Counted from the stretch's first letter, positions 33,501 to 44,854 are shown. The stretch: 64,000 nt of DNA from Filosporella fistucella (GCA_030077755.1 JAQJZZ010000014.1:248001-312000), one strand, 5' to 3'. Notes: a model not told the origin generated them from the sequence alone. Numbers and translations: made by a program.

Positions 33501-34322
33501 TTCGGCCCATCCGTCCTGTTGCCATCGCATGATACTGGTCAGTTGTTGGCCGGCCTTAGCTTCTCTAGGTCCCAGCATCGTCTGGAGTATTGACACATTC
33601 CTCGCCTGTCACTGTGATGCCTCTTGTTGGCTCTGGCCGCCCTGTGTCCGGCAATCCTCATCATGAGTTTAAATCACATTTGCTTGGGCCACATGGCTCG
33701 GTACTGGGAAGCCACAAGGTCATTGCTGGACCTCGCACCGCGGGAGAGGGAGACGTAGGGTTTGAGAGGGAACCAGAAATGGAGACGGAACGGGAGGCTA
33801 ATACCCAGAATGATATAAGAGCCCACCATTTCCACTCGCCTTTCAAGAAATTTGTTCAGCCTGTACATTTTTCAAGACATCGCACTCCTTTCGCTTTTGA
33901 GAACCGGCCTTCATCAAATTTAATTGTGAGTTATTCCATTCTTTTAGTTCGTTGTTCGCACTTAGTCCAGCACCGTCCTCAGCGCTTGCCAGCCTCGCTT
34001 GATATTGATCCCATTCGCAATGGAGGCTGAACATACTATTGTCCTCGACCTTACTATTGTGCTTTGAACAAGTACATAAAGCGCCTTTCCTCCCCAGCTT
34101 TGGATATACTCTCTCTCTCATCAACCCAAAATCTTTCGCAATAATTTCCCCTCGCATAGTTGCTGTGCGCAAATCAAGCCGAAACATTCTGGCAGCGGCT
34201 CAATACACCTCCTGTCGATTCCGAAACCACAAACAATACTTACTCGACCTCGATGCTGACTTTTCATGTGACAGTCTTCACATTCTTTTAGATCATCTTA
34301 CAGCAGCTGGTACTACTTTACG
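30577..34322. other. Long intergenic region
   Basis: This 3.7 kb stretch should include the unresolved 5' part of the small unknown gene. A TCACGTGA site lies at 31885-31892 and an oligo-T run near 32209. An open frame at 33590-34030 has no recognisable features. The last 400 bases are pyrimidine-rich leader sequence for the GH55 gene. Confidence 0.45.
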
Positions 34323-36771
34323 ATGGCTTCCTTCTCGCTCATCGCCCTCTTTGTGGCGCTCAACCTATTATTCATGGTATCAGGTGCACCAGCACCTGTT
34401 CCGGTCCCTGCAACCGATGCTGCTGCAGCAAGCTCTTACTGGATGGCCAGTATCGCCAGACAAGGCACTGTTGCTTATGGATCTTCTGGTCATCAAGTTT
34501 TTCGAAATGTCAAGGATTTTGGAGCCAAAGGTGATGGCGCTTCTGACGATACCGCCGCTATAAATGCTGCCATCACCGCTGGTGCTCGTTGTGGTCAAGG
34601 ATGCGATTCTTCTACTGTCACACCTGCTCTGGTTTATTTCCCACCTGGTACATATGTCATCAGCAAGCCGATTGTTCAACTTTACTACACGCAATTCGTT
34701 GGAGATGCTGTGACACCTCCTACTATCAAGGGTGCTGCTGCTTTCCAGGGCATTGCTTTGATTGATTCTGATCCTTACGCCGATGGAGGAGTTAACTGGT
34801 ACACTAATCAAGTAAGTTTCGATGGTTTCTGGACATTCAAATTTCTAATCGAAATAGAATAATTTCTTCCGTCAAATTCGAAATTTCGTTCTTGATACGA
34901 CTGCAATGCCTGTTGGTGTTGGAGCTGGAATTCACTGGCAAGTGGCTCAAGCTACTAGTCTCCAAAACATCGTTTTCAACATGAGAACCGATGGTGGAAC
35001 TGCAAATGCTCAACAAGTAAGTTATGACACAGCTTCAAAGAACATCAGCTGACTTTTCAAGGGAATCTTCATGGACAATGGATCAGGTGGTTTCATGACT
35101 GACTTGACATTCAATGGAGGCAAATATGGTGCTTTCTTCGGAAACCAGCAGTTTACTACCAGAAACTTGACATTCAATGGATGCCAAACTGCCATTTTCA
35201 TGAACTGGAATTGGGCATGGACCTTGTCTGGAGTTTCCATCAATAACTGTGGTGTCGGTATCGATATGGCAAATGGAGGTGCTAGCAGTCAAACTGTCGG
35301 CTCAGTCCTCCTCATCGACAGCAAAATCTCAAACACACCTATCGGAGTTTCTACCGTTTACTCCACCACTGAGGGTGCAACCAACGGAACTCTCATCATT
35401 GACAACGTTGATTTCTCTTCCTGTCCTGTTGCTGTTTCCAACGCTGCCTCCAAGGCTACAGTTCTTGCCGGAAACGCAAAGATCTCATCATGGATGCAAG
35501 GCCGCGTTTACAATGGGGCAAATACTGGAGTTGCAACTCAAGGTGCCCAGACTGCTCCCGTCAAGCCAGCTACACTCCTCAATTCTGTCGGTAATGTCTT
35601 CACTCGATCCAAGCCACAATACGAGACCGTCCCAGTCTCTTCATTCAAGAGTGTTAAGGCTGCAGGCGCAAAAGGCGATGGAGTTACAGATGATACAGCT
35701 GCCATTCAAGCTCTTTTCAATTCAGTCGGCGCTTCTGACATTGTTTATTTTGACCACGGCGCTTACGTTGTCACCAATACTGTCAAGGTGCCAAAGAACA
35801 TCAAAATCACTGGTGAAATCTGGCCACTCATCATGGCTGGTGGAACTGCTTTCAAAGATCAAGCCAATCCAAAACCAGTCTTTCAAGTTGGTCAGCCAGG
35901 TGATATCGGCTCCGTTGAGATGTCCGATCTTATGTTTGAAACTCTCGGACCTCAACCTGGTGCAATCATGATGGAATGGAATGTCGCCGAGGCCACTCAA
36001 GGATCTTCCGGCATGTGGGATGTTCATTTCCGTATTGGAGGTTCTGCAGGTACTCAACTGCAATCCGATAAGTGCTCGAAGAATCCCAATGTTACACGAA
36101 CTGCCAATCCTGAGTGTGAAGGTGCATTCCTCCTTCTACATGTCACTTCGAAGGCTACCATCTACCTTGAGAACACCTGGTTCTGGGTTGCTGATCACGA
36201 GCTTGATCTTGGTGACCACAACCAAATTGATATCTTCAATGGTCGTGGTGTTCTCATCTCTTCTGAAGAGGGTCCTGTTTGGATGTACGGAACTAGTGCT
36301 GAGCACAATGTCTTGTACAACTACCAGATCGCGAACGCTTCTAATGTGTACATGGCACTCATCCAGACAGAGACTCCATATTTCCAGAGTAACCCCGATG
36401 CAACTACTCCATTCACGCCCAACGCGGCATATGCTGATCCAACTTTCTCTGGAAGCAAAGCTTCAAATAAGGCCTGGGGTCTACGCATCGTTGACTCGGA
36501 CAATGTCTTCGTTTTTGGTGCTGGGCTGTACAGCTTCTTCGACAATTATGATCAGACTTGTCTTAGCACCGCAAGCTGTCAAGACAACATGCTCTCCATC
36601 GAGAGTTCTGGCTCAGTCAACATCTACGGTCTTTCTACCAAGGCTGCCACTAATATGGTCACACTCGATGGGAAGAGCGCAGCTCTAGACAAAGACAACC
36701 GAAATAACTTCTGTGCAACAATCGGAATGTTCAAAGAGGTTGGCGCTACCACCACTGTCACAAAATGCTAA
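34323..36771 (+). CDS. Secreted exo-beta-1,3-glucanase, glycoside hydrolase family 55
   Basis: Three exons (34323-34811, 34858-35016, 35062-36771) with introns of 46 and 45 bp give 785 residues, the usual size for GH55. Residues 1-20 are a signal peptide (FSLIALFVALNLLFMVSG). Two pectate-lyase-3-type beta-helix modules follow, each opening with the same motif: VKDFGAKGDGASDDTAAINA near residue 64 and VKAAGAKGDGVTDDTAAIQA near 408. The cleft region contains GPVWMYGTSAEHNVLYNYQ, a hallmark of GH55 that probably includes the acid Glu, although I did not map it. The enzyme cleaves beta-1,3-glucan such as fungal wall glucan or laminarin outside the cell. Four C-terminal Cys (two in DQTCLSTASCQD) may form disulfides. 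No anchor is visible. Confidence 0.92.
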
Positions 36772-37378
36772 GCTGATCACCACTAGACATGAGGTGGTAC
36801 CTTTCACACAACCACTTGCTTTTGAGATACCCATCGACTTTTTTTGTACATATCATACTTCTAGCATACTAAACATTGGATACTCTGCATTGATTTTGCA
36901 TGGGATGGAGTTGTGGAGCATAGCTACTTACCTAGCAAAGAATTTGGCGTCGGAGTTGCATTGGGTAGCAAAATATCAATACACGTTTCAGCTATCTCCA
37001 CTTTGCCTTGGAATTGAATTGCTGGTGTGAGACCTATAACTCAAAATTGAAATACCACAAGAGAAACTCGGCTCTTCGTGATAAGTTGACCTGCTCCCTC
37101 ATGTTCAACAATTACCTAGGTAGGTTGTCAGGACTCTCAATGCCGCGATCATGTGATTCCACCCCCCACATTGTAAAAGTGGATCCCTCGTTGCCTCGCC
37201 ATATTAGCGACGCCGATACTCCAGCAGAAAGTTGGAAACTATCGCGACTTCATACACGAAATCTTGTATTTGCACATTCCCACACCACGCATTTGAGCGA
37301 CTTTGATTATTGTATTTGAATCCTTCCCTGTTACTTCCATCTCGAATACCACAAGAACCGTCCCACCTGATCCTTAAG
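36772..37378. other. Intergenic region
   Basis: 3' flank of the GH55 gene and promoter of the EB1 gene, both on plus. No coding signal. Confidence 0.55.
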
Positions 37379-38287
37379 ATGGGAGAATCAAGGTCAGTCC
37401 AGGCGCATGATCAACAAAACACAATTACAACATCTAACAACGCGTATTATACAGACAAGAGCTCGTCGCATGGCTCAACAACCTTCTTCAACTGAATATA
37501 ACCAAGGTGGAGCAATGCGGTACCGGGTACGCTTTACCCCTCCTCACAGACTTTCATTTACCCCTTGCCAGGCTGGCACTGACATCTTCTCAAACAGAGC
37601 GGCTCTCTGCCAAATCTTCGACAGTATCTACCTTGACGTCCCTATGTCCAGAGTCAAGTTCAACGTCAATACTGAGTATGCGTACCTGCAAAATTTCAAG
37701 ATCCTCCAAAGTACGACACCCCTCTATCGATACCGAAAAACAAATACTAATAACACACAGACTGCTTCACAAGACATGGCATTGATCGACCTGTCAATGT
37801 CGAGCAACTCATCAAGTGTAAGATGCAAGATAATCTCGAATTCCTCCAATGGAGCAAGAGATATTGGGACCAATATTTCCCCGGTGGAGACTACGATGCT
37901 GTTGCCAGACGACGTGGTTCAGGTGCCCCTCCTCCAGCATCCGCCCCTGCTCCTCGCACATCCGCTGGAGCTGCAAGACGAGGCACAACACCAACTACAG
38001 GAAGAGGAGTTGCGAAGGTTGGTGGTGGGGCTGGATCTGCCGCTCTACAAGCAGAGAACAATACCTTGAAGGAGACGGTTACAGGACTTGAACGAGAGAG
38101 AGATTTCTACTTCAGCAAGCTTCGTGATATCGAGTTGTTGATCCAACAAGCATGTGAAGAGGACCCAGAGATTGAGAAGCAAGAGGATGGATTGATCAAG
38201 CATATTCAGACCATCTTGTACTCGACGGAAGACGGGTTTGAGATTCCGGCCGAGGCAGACGGGTTGGATGACCAAGAGACATTCTAA
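37379..38287 (+). CDS. mal3: EB1-family microtubule plus-end protein (Mal3/Bim1 homologue)
   Basis: Four exons (37379-37392, 37455-37526, 37598-37710, 37761-38287) with introns of 62, 71 and 50 bp give 241 residues. The first coding exon is only 14 nt. The N-terminal calponin-homology domain reads ELVAWLNNLLQLNITKVEQC, GAALCQIFDSIY, VKFNVNTEYAYLQNFKILQ and EFLQWSKRYWDQYFPGGDYD. A basic, Ala/Pro/Gly-rich linker follows. The coiled coil and EB1 domain then read LKETVTGLERERDFYFSKLR, DIELLIQQACEED and IQTILYSTEDGFEIP. The protein ends in DDQETF, the acidic-aromatic tail recognised by CAP-Gly proteins. It tracks growing microtubule ends and controls their dynamics. Dynactin p62 is encoded 18 kb away. 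Assignment is firm. Confidence 0.95.
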
Positions 38288-38823
38288 AATCCTCTTTCTT
38301 TTGATGACTTGTGGATGATGGGTAATGCTGGGGGCTGCAAATTGATTCTTTGGTCTTTGGAGTTACACAAGCATATGCCAGACATGAATTATGGCAGAAG
38401 CGTTTGCAATTTCTATGTGTGTCTACATAAACTGACACCTGGATGAAAAGAATTCGTAATTGAATTTGCATGGCTAGTCAAGAATTTCTATGATTATGAC
38501 TATTATCTGTGATTAAAATTCCTGCAGATGCCTTCGAAGAATTTGTGAATCATTATTTTTTGACTTTACTGTGCTACTGGAAAGGGGTCAAAGCAATTTC
38601 CCCTCCAGAACGGGCGCTTGCGGTTATCGCTGCACGTTCCTTATCGCCAAGCTTGACTTTGAGCCGTCCCGGCGACGGGACCCTTGTGACGAGCTCCAGG
38701 CAGGTTATTAACCTCATCGCAACAATCATCATTGACCTCGAGTCAAACCACAAAACATCCACATACCAATCCCAAATACCATCAAAATCTACACCACCTC
38801 TCCTATTCCGAATAGCCACAGCC
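38288..38823. other. Intergenic region
   Basis: 3' flank of the EB1 gene and leader of VAM7. The VAM7 frame is open upstream to 38509, but the first good start is at 38824, so this is treated as 5' UTR. Confidence 0.5.
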
Positions 38824-39927
38824 ATGGCTCCACCCCTCGAAATTTCAATCCCTTCAACCATCCTCTCCCACCCACCATCAGGCAAACCATTCACGCTCTA
38901 CAACATATCTCTCCGCCTCCCTCTCCGTACCTTCGTAATTCAAAAACGCTACTCCGACTTCGTTACCCTCCACTCTTCCCTCACCTCTCTCATCTCCTCT
39001 CCTCCTCCTAGCCCTCTACCTTCAAAAACCTGGTTCAAATCCACTGCTTCCTCGCCCGAACTCACTGAACAGCGTCGCCAACAATTAGAAACCTATCTGC
39101 GTTCTATAGCCGAGAACCCAGATCGCAGATGGCGAGACACAAGTCTCTGGCGCTCGTTCCTGAACTTGCCTTCTACGGGCGCAAACGGGAGCGTGAGTGG
39201 AAGTAGTGCGAGAGCTGAGCTTGTAGCTGCGAATCAGAGGTTGGGGTTGGGCAGTGCGGCTGGCCAGGTAGCTGCCGATCCGAATATCTGGCTGGATTTA
39301 CATAGGGAGATGAAGGGACAATTACATGATGCCCGATTGTTTCTGGGCAGGAGAGATGGTGCTACGACGCCGCAGACACAGTATGAAGCTGGGGCTAATG
39401 CGAAGAGGTGTTTGGTTAAGGCCTCTGGTTTATTGCAAACGTTGGAGGAGGGATTGAAAGGGATGGAAAGTGAGAGGGGAGTGGGGACGGGAGAGTTAAG
39501 GAGGAGGAGAGATTTACTGAATAGTGCGCGTGTGGAGAGAGACGGCTTGGAGAAATTGAGTGTCAGCCTAGCGATTAAATCTCAAGCTGGAAAGACGGCA
39601 GCTACGGAACAAGATAAAGATGCTCTCTTCGGCCCTGGTGTGTCTCGTCCTACTGGGCGGGTGCTAGGCGCTCCTGTGCCTGAAACAGACAAGACGAGAG
39701 AATTGGATAATGAAGGCGTACTGCAATTACAGAAACAGTTGATGAAGGATCAGGATATGGATGTAGAGGAGCTGGCGAAGATTGTCAGGCGACAGAGGGA
39801 GATGGGATTGGCGATACACGGGGAATTGGAGCTGCAGAATGACATGTTGAAGAGGGTTGATGAGGATGCGGGGAGAGTAGGGAGGAAGATTGAGATTGCG
39901 AAGAAGAGGATTGGGAAAATTTCTTAA
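38824..39927 (+). CDS. vam7: Vam7-like vacuolar Qc-SNARE with PX domain
   Basis: A single exon of 367 residues. Residues about 5-115 form a PX domain (LEISIPSTILSH, YNISLRLPLRTFVIQKRYSDFVTLHSSL, then PLPSKTW and QQLETYLRSIAENPDRRW), which binds PI3P. A helical middle (DPNIWLDLHREMKGQLHDAR) leads to a C-terminal SNARE motif beginning EGVLQLQKQLMKDQDMDVEE, with the zero-layer Gln in ELELQND. There is no transmembrane anchor, as expected for Vam7, which is held on the vacuole by PI3P and HOPS and drives homotypic fusion. The ATG in GCCATGG context at 38824 was chosen because the PX domain begins right after it. Length and layout match the family. Confidence 0.9.
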   Translation: MAPPLEISIPSTILSHPPSGKPFTLYNISLRLPLRTFVIQKRYSDFVTLHSSLTSLISSPPPSPLPSKTWFKSTASSPELTEQRRQQLETYLRSIAENPDRRWRDTSLWRSFLNLPSTGANGSVSGSSARAELVAANQRLGLGSAAGQVAADPNIWLDLHREMKGQLHDARLFLGRRDGATTPQTQYEAGANAKRCLVKASGLLQTLEEGLKGMESERGVGTGELRRRRDLLNSARVERDGLEKLSVSLAIKSQAGKTAATEQDKDALFGPGVSRPTGRVLGAPVPETDKTRELDNEGVLQLQKQLMKDQDMDVEELAKIVRRQREMGLAIHGELELQNDMLKRVDEDAGRVGRKIEIAKKRIGKIS

Positions 39928-41009
39928 ATTTCTCTCTCCTTTTTAACTGTTCATTAAAGGGATGATTGGCTTATAGGAAATTATGGAGGAGAAGGTGAGA
40001 TGGGGATATAAATGTACGATGGATTCTTCTGACCGGATATACGCACAAGGCAAGGGAAGGAGATTGTATACGTACATATTTGCTAGGTTTACTAACAGCA
40101 TCAGCGTGGCGTTTGAGCCTTAACCTTTAACTTTTCACCCTTTTCAGCTTCTAGATTGCTGGTGCTCTATAATATACCATACTTTTATAATATATGCCTT
40201 AATGTATTTTTTTCTCACCACGGTGTTCCGAAGTCTACTAAAAGTCTACAAGCTTAAATCATATTGTTAAGGTGAAGTGTATAACACTCACGAGCTAATA
40301 CCTCATCAAAGCACGACTCTCTCTTTGAGCTAATGATATAAGCTTCCTATAAGCACGTTCTTTCTGCTTTGAATACACTCCTGCGTTTAGGAGAGCAGCT
40401 TAGGGAAAGTTTATTAGTAAATTAGTAGTTAGCTTTTGAAGAAGGGTTAGTTCAAAATGCGGTTGTCCAGAAGGCTAGGTTGTATTTTTAGGATATATGA
40501 TTAGGTAAGATATTCTGGTTGAAAAGGGGGATAGGGAAGCTTGGGGATAAGAAAAAGCTTTTTTTTTTGGTTGAATTAAGGAGAGAAATATCCATTATAC
40601 TTGCTTGGAAATCTGTGGGTTGGGTTTTGGAGATAGAGGGGATTAAGAAAGCTATATGGTTTAGGTGTGGGATATTGCTATATTCACTTAGAATTCTTGA
40701 GTGAGCATGTAAACTTGGTGATACAGTAGCTTGCTATAGACTCTTCGTTTGAGTTTTGGTATCACTTTGTGAAAATTTCTGCTAGTTTTTCTTCACTAAG
40801 AGGCGAAATGAATGTATCGAGATCATCATTGTTCTTAGGAGACTTGCAGCTTCTCATTCTATCACAGCTTTGGAGGGAAAGTGAGGAATATTAAAAGTGA
40901 ATTCAAATAGTAAGGTTGAAATGTTTTATATGTATTAATTTTATATGCATTAATATACCATACCCGAAAGAAAATGTGTTGTTCAATGAAATTCGAATTC
41001 CAAGCCTCC
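39928..41009. other. AT-rich intergenic island, possible transposon relic
   Basis: From about 40080 to 40960 the sequence is rich in TA and TT steps and stops in all frames, unlike the flanking genes. A minus-strand stretch near 40320-40400 still reads like protein for about 30 residues before a stop. This fits an old RIP-mutated element, but no terminal repeats or domain were found. Confidence 0.35.
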
Positions 41010-42137
41010 TCATATCTTAAGATGCTGAGCAATCGGAACCCTTTCAACTCTAATTCCTCGATCCGACCCCTCTCCTTCATCACTCGCAGGCAACTCTTCC
41101 TTCACCTTCCCACTCATCTGCGGCAAGCAGTAGCCAGGATGAAATACCGTTTGCACCAGCGCCGCAATGAAAATCATACTATTACATCCATTAGCTTCAA
41201 CCCTATCTTTCATCTCCATAACATAAAGGAGAAAACTTACAATCCTTCCATCACTACAAAACTGACTTCATCCCTCATAATTGGATTCGCCCATCCACCA
41301 ACCATTTCTGCGATTCGGTATACACATCTGCAGAATACGCCTATGAAGGCAATTATTACCCCTGTGATAAATAGTCTGAAACCTGGTTTTTGGCTGAGCT
41401 CTTGGGCTGAGATTGGGACTTCATCCCATGCCAGACTGGTGCGGATAATGTAGTCTAGTACTAGGAGGGCGAATACAAGTAATGTAAATACCTGCCAGCT
41501 AAAACGACCCAGATTTGGTTAATTTTAATTTCGAATTTCAGGGAGGAAATGCATGTCTTAGAGGACTTGCTCAAGAGTAAGATTTTTGTAAAGACGTATC
41601 AAAGAAAAGAACTTACACAATTCCTGCAATCATAATATCCGTCCCCTTCGCTCTCAACACAGCATCTTTGCCAGCTCCGCCTGCCATGCCCCCTCCAGCA
41701 GCCTGTAAGATCAAAGAAAGCATATCACACGTAATAAAAATCCACGTATACCATATCGCCGGTATCCTACTCTTCTTCGTTCCGAACGTAAGTACAATAT
41801 GTTTCAACGTGATATATATCCCCGCGGCTATAAATGCAGGAGCGTATATAAGACATGTAATCTGAATCCTAAATCCAGTGTTGGAATATGGGTTCTTGTG
41901 GAGGAGATAGCGGCCTATGTAGCCGATGGCTTCGCTCAAAGTGCCGATGACGAGGACGTAGGCGTAGAAGTAGGTTTGATGACGGAAACCGAGATAGAGG
42001 TTTAGGAGGGAGAGGAGGAAGAAAGTTATGAGGAAGAAGAAGGTCAAGGGGAGTGAGGGAGCATAGCCGTAGATTGTGTTTTCGACGGGGCAGTTGGGGG
42101 CTATGGAAGTGCAGTTTAGGGCGACGAAACGGGGCAT
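41010..42137 (-). CDS. RTA1-family membrane protein
   Basis: Three exons (42137-41617, 41498-41241, 41178-41010) with introns of 118 and 62 bp give 315 residues. The protein has seven hydrophobic segments, typical of the RTA1/RSB1-like family: LTFFFLITFFLLSLLNLYLG, YFYAYVLVIGTLSEAIGYIG, ITCLIYAPAFIAAGIYITL, WYTWIFITCDMLSLILQAAG, a segment around the first junction, LFITGVIIAFIGVFCRCVYR and MIFIAALVQTVFHPG. Family motifs seen are APAFIAAGIY, DMLSLILQAAGGG, CRCVYRIAE and HPGYCLP. The tail is acidic and then basic. Members are linked in yeast to resistance to 7-aminocholesterol and to lipid translocation; the substrate here is unknown. The second intron has a GCTAAT branch-like site and joins VVMEGF to MIFIAAL, restoring the last membrane helix. 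Confidence 0.88.
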
Positions 42138-42756
42138 ATTTTGTCGTTCGTGGTCGTGGTCGTGGACAAGAGTTGATGTAGGGTTATGGAAAGCAGTTAC
42201 AGAATTGCGGACGGATTTGGGATATGAGGTTTTGGAGAGCGTGGAAGTAGAGCGAGTAATGAGTCTGATTATAGTATGTTGAGGAAAGACAATCGAGCTT
42301 AATGAAAGATGTGCTTCTGTTGAAAGGAGATGGAATACATGTATAACTCCCCAAACATGATATCTTCAAATTGAGCCGTAAAGTACATCTTGCAAAGCCG
42401 TTGCACCGTTAAGGCGCAGTCTGCTCCCAATTTCAAACTCGGAGTTGTATTAGATCAATGTCTCGTTGTGAAGTATCACCGAAAGCTTCAACTCGTCAAT
42501 ACCAACCTATTAAAGCACATTAAAGCGACTTCAATTGTATTATGAGTCTATAAGAGCAATTTTGTATGGCAAATAGCAAGCGGAAGTACCTCGATTTTGT
42601 CCATGGGGTGCTGAATTACGGCCGTGAAAAAGGAGGCTCGTTTGAATCTACGGCCGTAAAGGACTGACCCATGAGGAGGGTACCGTACCCAATCACCAAT
42701 AGGTTCCAGAGAATTGACTAGTGAGTGAGTCTCGATGCATCGTTGATTTGAAGCTG
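42138..42756. other. Intergenic region
   Basis: Promoter of the RTA1-family gene and 3' flank of the STAND-N/MSP gene, both on minus. A 73-codon open frame at 42548-42769 overlaps the upstream stop, lacks an ATG at its start and is not supported. Confidence 0.5.
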
Positions 42757-44130
42757 CTAGGAATCGCAATCTATGTTGTTGTTTGGAATTACTGTTATAG
42801 GGTCACGAAAAATAATTCTGATGTTCGTGGTCTGGATACTTTTTGGATCTTCGTCTCGAGAAATTGTGTCCTCTGTACTCGCCATTGAACGAACCACTAG
42901 CTTTGCCTTGTTTTTGAGTGGTGGACTCCTACTTATTGGAAGAGGTACAATTTGAACAATGAACTTAGCTCCAGCCCCAATAGTTCCATGAGCAGGTTTG
43001 ACGTTGTAGTATGTGGGATTCGTAGTGTAGAATTTGAAGGCAACATTCATGGGATTGGTATTGGTAAGAAGTAGATTCTTGATGGAGTAATTGGTAAAAC
43101 TTGGGCCTGTTTCAATGGTCGGTGGTTCCACAGTTAGAGGTCGCACCGTTGTAACAGCACCTATATGATTATTCCGGGGAGCTGATAAGACTTCGTCAAT
43201 AAGGGTTGATGTTGATGCCGACACCACCTTTTCCGGAACTGAATTCAGTGATGGATCTTCGACAGTCCACTCTTCCTCCAGAGTTGACCTGGTAGGTATG
43301 ACTACCAGGTCGTGGCATTCTTCTGCCAAGTCGATGAGATCGCCTGCCTCGATCTGAAGCGTTTGAGTTGGATTTTCTTGACCATTGCCGGCTCGTGCCA
43401 TCTCTAATACTTTCCGGTAAACCTTTGAAGTGACAATGTCATTATCAGAGACAAATTTTGTCGCACTGATTGTCGATATAGCGTCATAAAGTGTGATAAC
43501 CTTATTTCTATCTTCGAAAATGGACTCGGGGACGTCAACTTCTGAGTGGTTCGCACGCAGAGAGCGTGTAGCATCCGCCTGCTTTTCAAGTATCCTTCTA
43601 TTCTGGTGCACCTCGCGCAGAATTTGGTCAAGCGATTGCCTACATTGTGTTTAGAACAGCGCGCGTTATTCCTCATTGAAATGCTAAGCATTGACTCACA
43701 TCTGTAGGAGTTGCAAGAGAAAGTTGATGGTATTTTGCTGACCATGAATTTGGGACAGATACTCCTTCAGAGTGTCTTCGTTCCAAATGTATTTCGTCTT
43801 CTTCATCCAACCCAGTAGAGGAAATCTCGATCCAGCCACAGAGATACTTTGGATCTCTCTATCTAAACATGAGAATATCACTAAGCAGCTAGTAAGTGCA
43901 GTATCTAAAGTCATTTGAAGCTCAGGCCTGTGCTGAAGCTGACGATTTTTCAGAATGACACTCTGAAGCTTTGTCATTGACAGACTGATAATTGCGCATT
44001 GGGAGCACAGTGAGGCTATGACAATGCTTGTGAGCTTGTATTTAGACCGAAGGTTGTCCAAAGCCATGGCTGTCTTCAGACAGGCGGCTGTTATTCCCAC
44101 AACAGCGGAAACTAGTGAGAGTGGATCCAT
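42757..44130 (-). CDS. Fungal STAND/NLR-type N-terminal domain joined to an MSP (VAP-like) domain
   Basis: Exon 44130-43700 joins exon 43639-42757 through a 60 bp intron, reading QLLQM|QSLDQILREV, for 437 residues. Residues 1 to about 155 match the fungal N-terminal domain of STAND/NLR proteins (PF17111 type): MDPLSLVSAVVGITAACLKT, SLCSQCAIISLSMTKLQSVI, WNEDTLKEYLSQIHGQQN and LLQLLQM. A variable linker follows. Residues about 312-394 form an MSP domain: LTVEPPTIETG, SIKNLLLTNTNPMNVAFKFY, TTNPTYYNVKPAHGTIGAG and NKAKLVVRSM, close to VAP proteins that bind FFAT motifs. There is no P-loop NTPase, no repeat domain and no C-terminal membrane anchor. The function is unknown; an adaptor role is inference. 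It lies next to an RTA1-family gene on the same strand. Confidence 0.82.
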
Positions 44131-44854
44131 GATGTATGCGATGGCCAGCAAATGATCTTAAGTATTAGGGCAGATTGTGTAAGACGTGCCTCATTAATTC
44201 ATAAGAAGGGAGATTACGGTCGTTATCTATTGAGGTGTACAGCTCAGCACAGCCTTGTGGCTTGCCCACGAGTTCCCTGACTGCAAGCCATCCGCTTGGG
44301 ACTCACTCTGTTCCAGAACTTGGAGCACGTAAAGTCAGGCACTTGAATTGGAAGTAGAGGGCAATCTTAGACAACAAATTGAAACGGAATTAAATGCAGT
44401 AATGTCAAACCAGGGGCTGAAGAATGAATTCGATCATCACTCGGAGGATTCATCTGTGAATAGCATCATCACTGAACTTTCTAATGAGATGGTATACCAT
44501 GCTTTGATTCTCGAAGTCAATATTCTGACGTTTCCCCAGAGTTAGTGAACTTCGAACCTGGAATAGTAAGGTAAATAACCGCTCGATGCTAGGTAAAATT
44601 TAGAGGGGTCAGCATCACGTGACACAATAAAGATGTCGCTGCTTAACGCGACGCTGAACAGTATCGCGTCTTCAATCCGAGGACATTCTTCTCGCATCTC
44701 GTCCGACTGCGCACTTTTTCTTAAATCTCGATCGGATTGAACCCTCAATCTTGAGCTCATGCGCTCTTCAACTATTCTACTCTTTTAGAGAACCACATCC
44801 CGATTAACAGCGCGCGCGCTCCTCCCCCGACAGTTTAACGCGTCAAGACTCAAG
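44131..44854. promoter_or_regulatory. Divergent promoter region of the STAND-N/MSP gene and SMC1
   Basis: This contains TCACGTGACACAA at 44616-44628 and an ACGCGT box at 44838-44843. An open plus-strand frame at 44348-44545 lacks an ATG at its start and is not supported as a gene. Confidence 0.5.
44838..44843. promoter_or_regulatory. ACGCGT (MluI cell-cycle box-like) near SMC1 start
   Basis: ACGCGT lies 11 bp upstream of the SMC1 ATG. MBF-type factors use this core for G1/S genes, including cohesin genes in yeast. The closeness to the ATG means it may sit in the leader, so its role is uncertain. Confidence 0.35.

Noticed and set aside
33590..34030. 146-codon plus-strand open frame upstream of the GH55 gene
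   Set aside because: The composition is not protein-like, no motif is present, and it lies in what should be promoter and leader sequence.
41179..41240. Apparent 38-bp intron or direct stop in the RTA1-family gene
   Set aside because: A 62-bp intron using the same donor and a later acceptor (TAATAG) has a good branch-like site and restores the expected last membrane helix, so no unusual splicing is needed.
42548..42769. 73-codon minus-strand frame just after the STAND-N/MSP stop, as a possible extra exon
   Set aside because: It begins at TTG, overlaps the stop region and has no acceptor that would join it sensibly to the upstream exon.
44348..44545. 65-codon plus-strand frame in the divergent region before SMC1
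   Set aside because: It starts at TTG and has no homologue that I recognise. The mildly coding-like composition is not enough.
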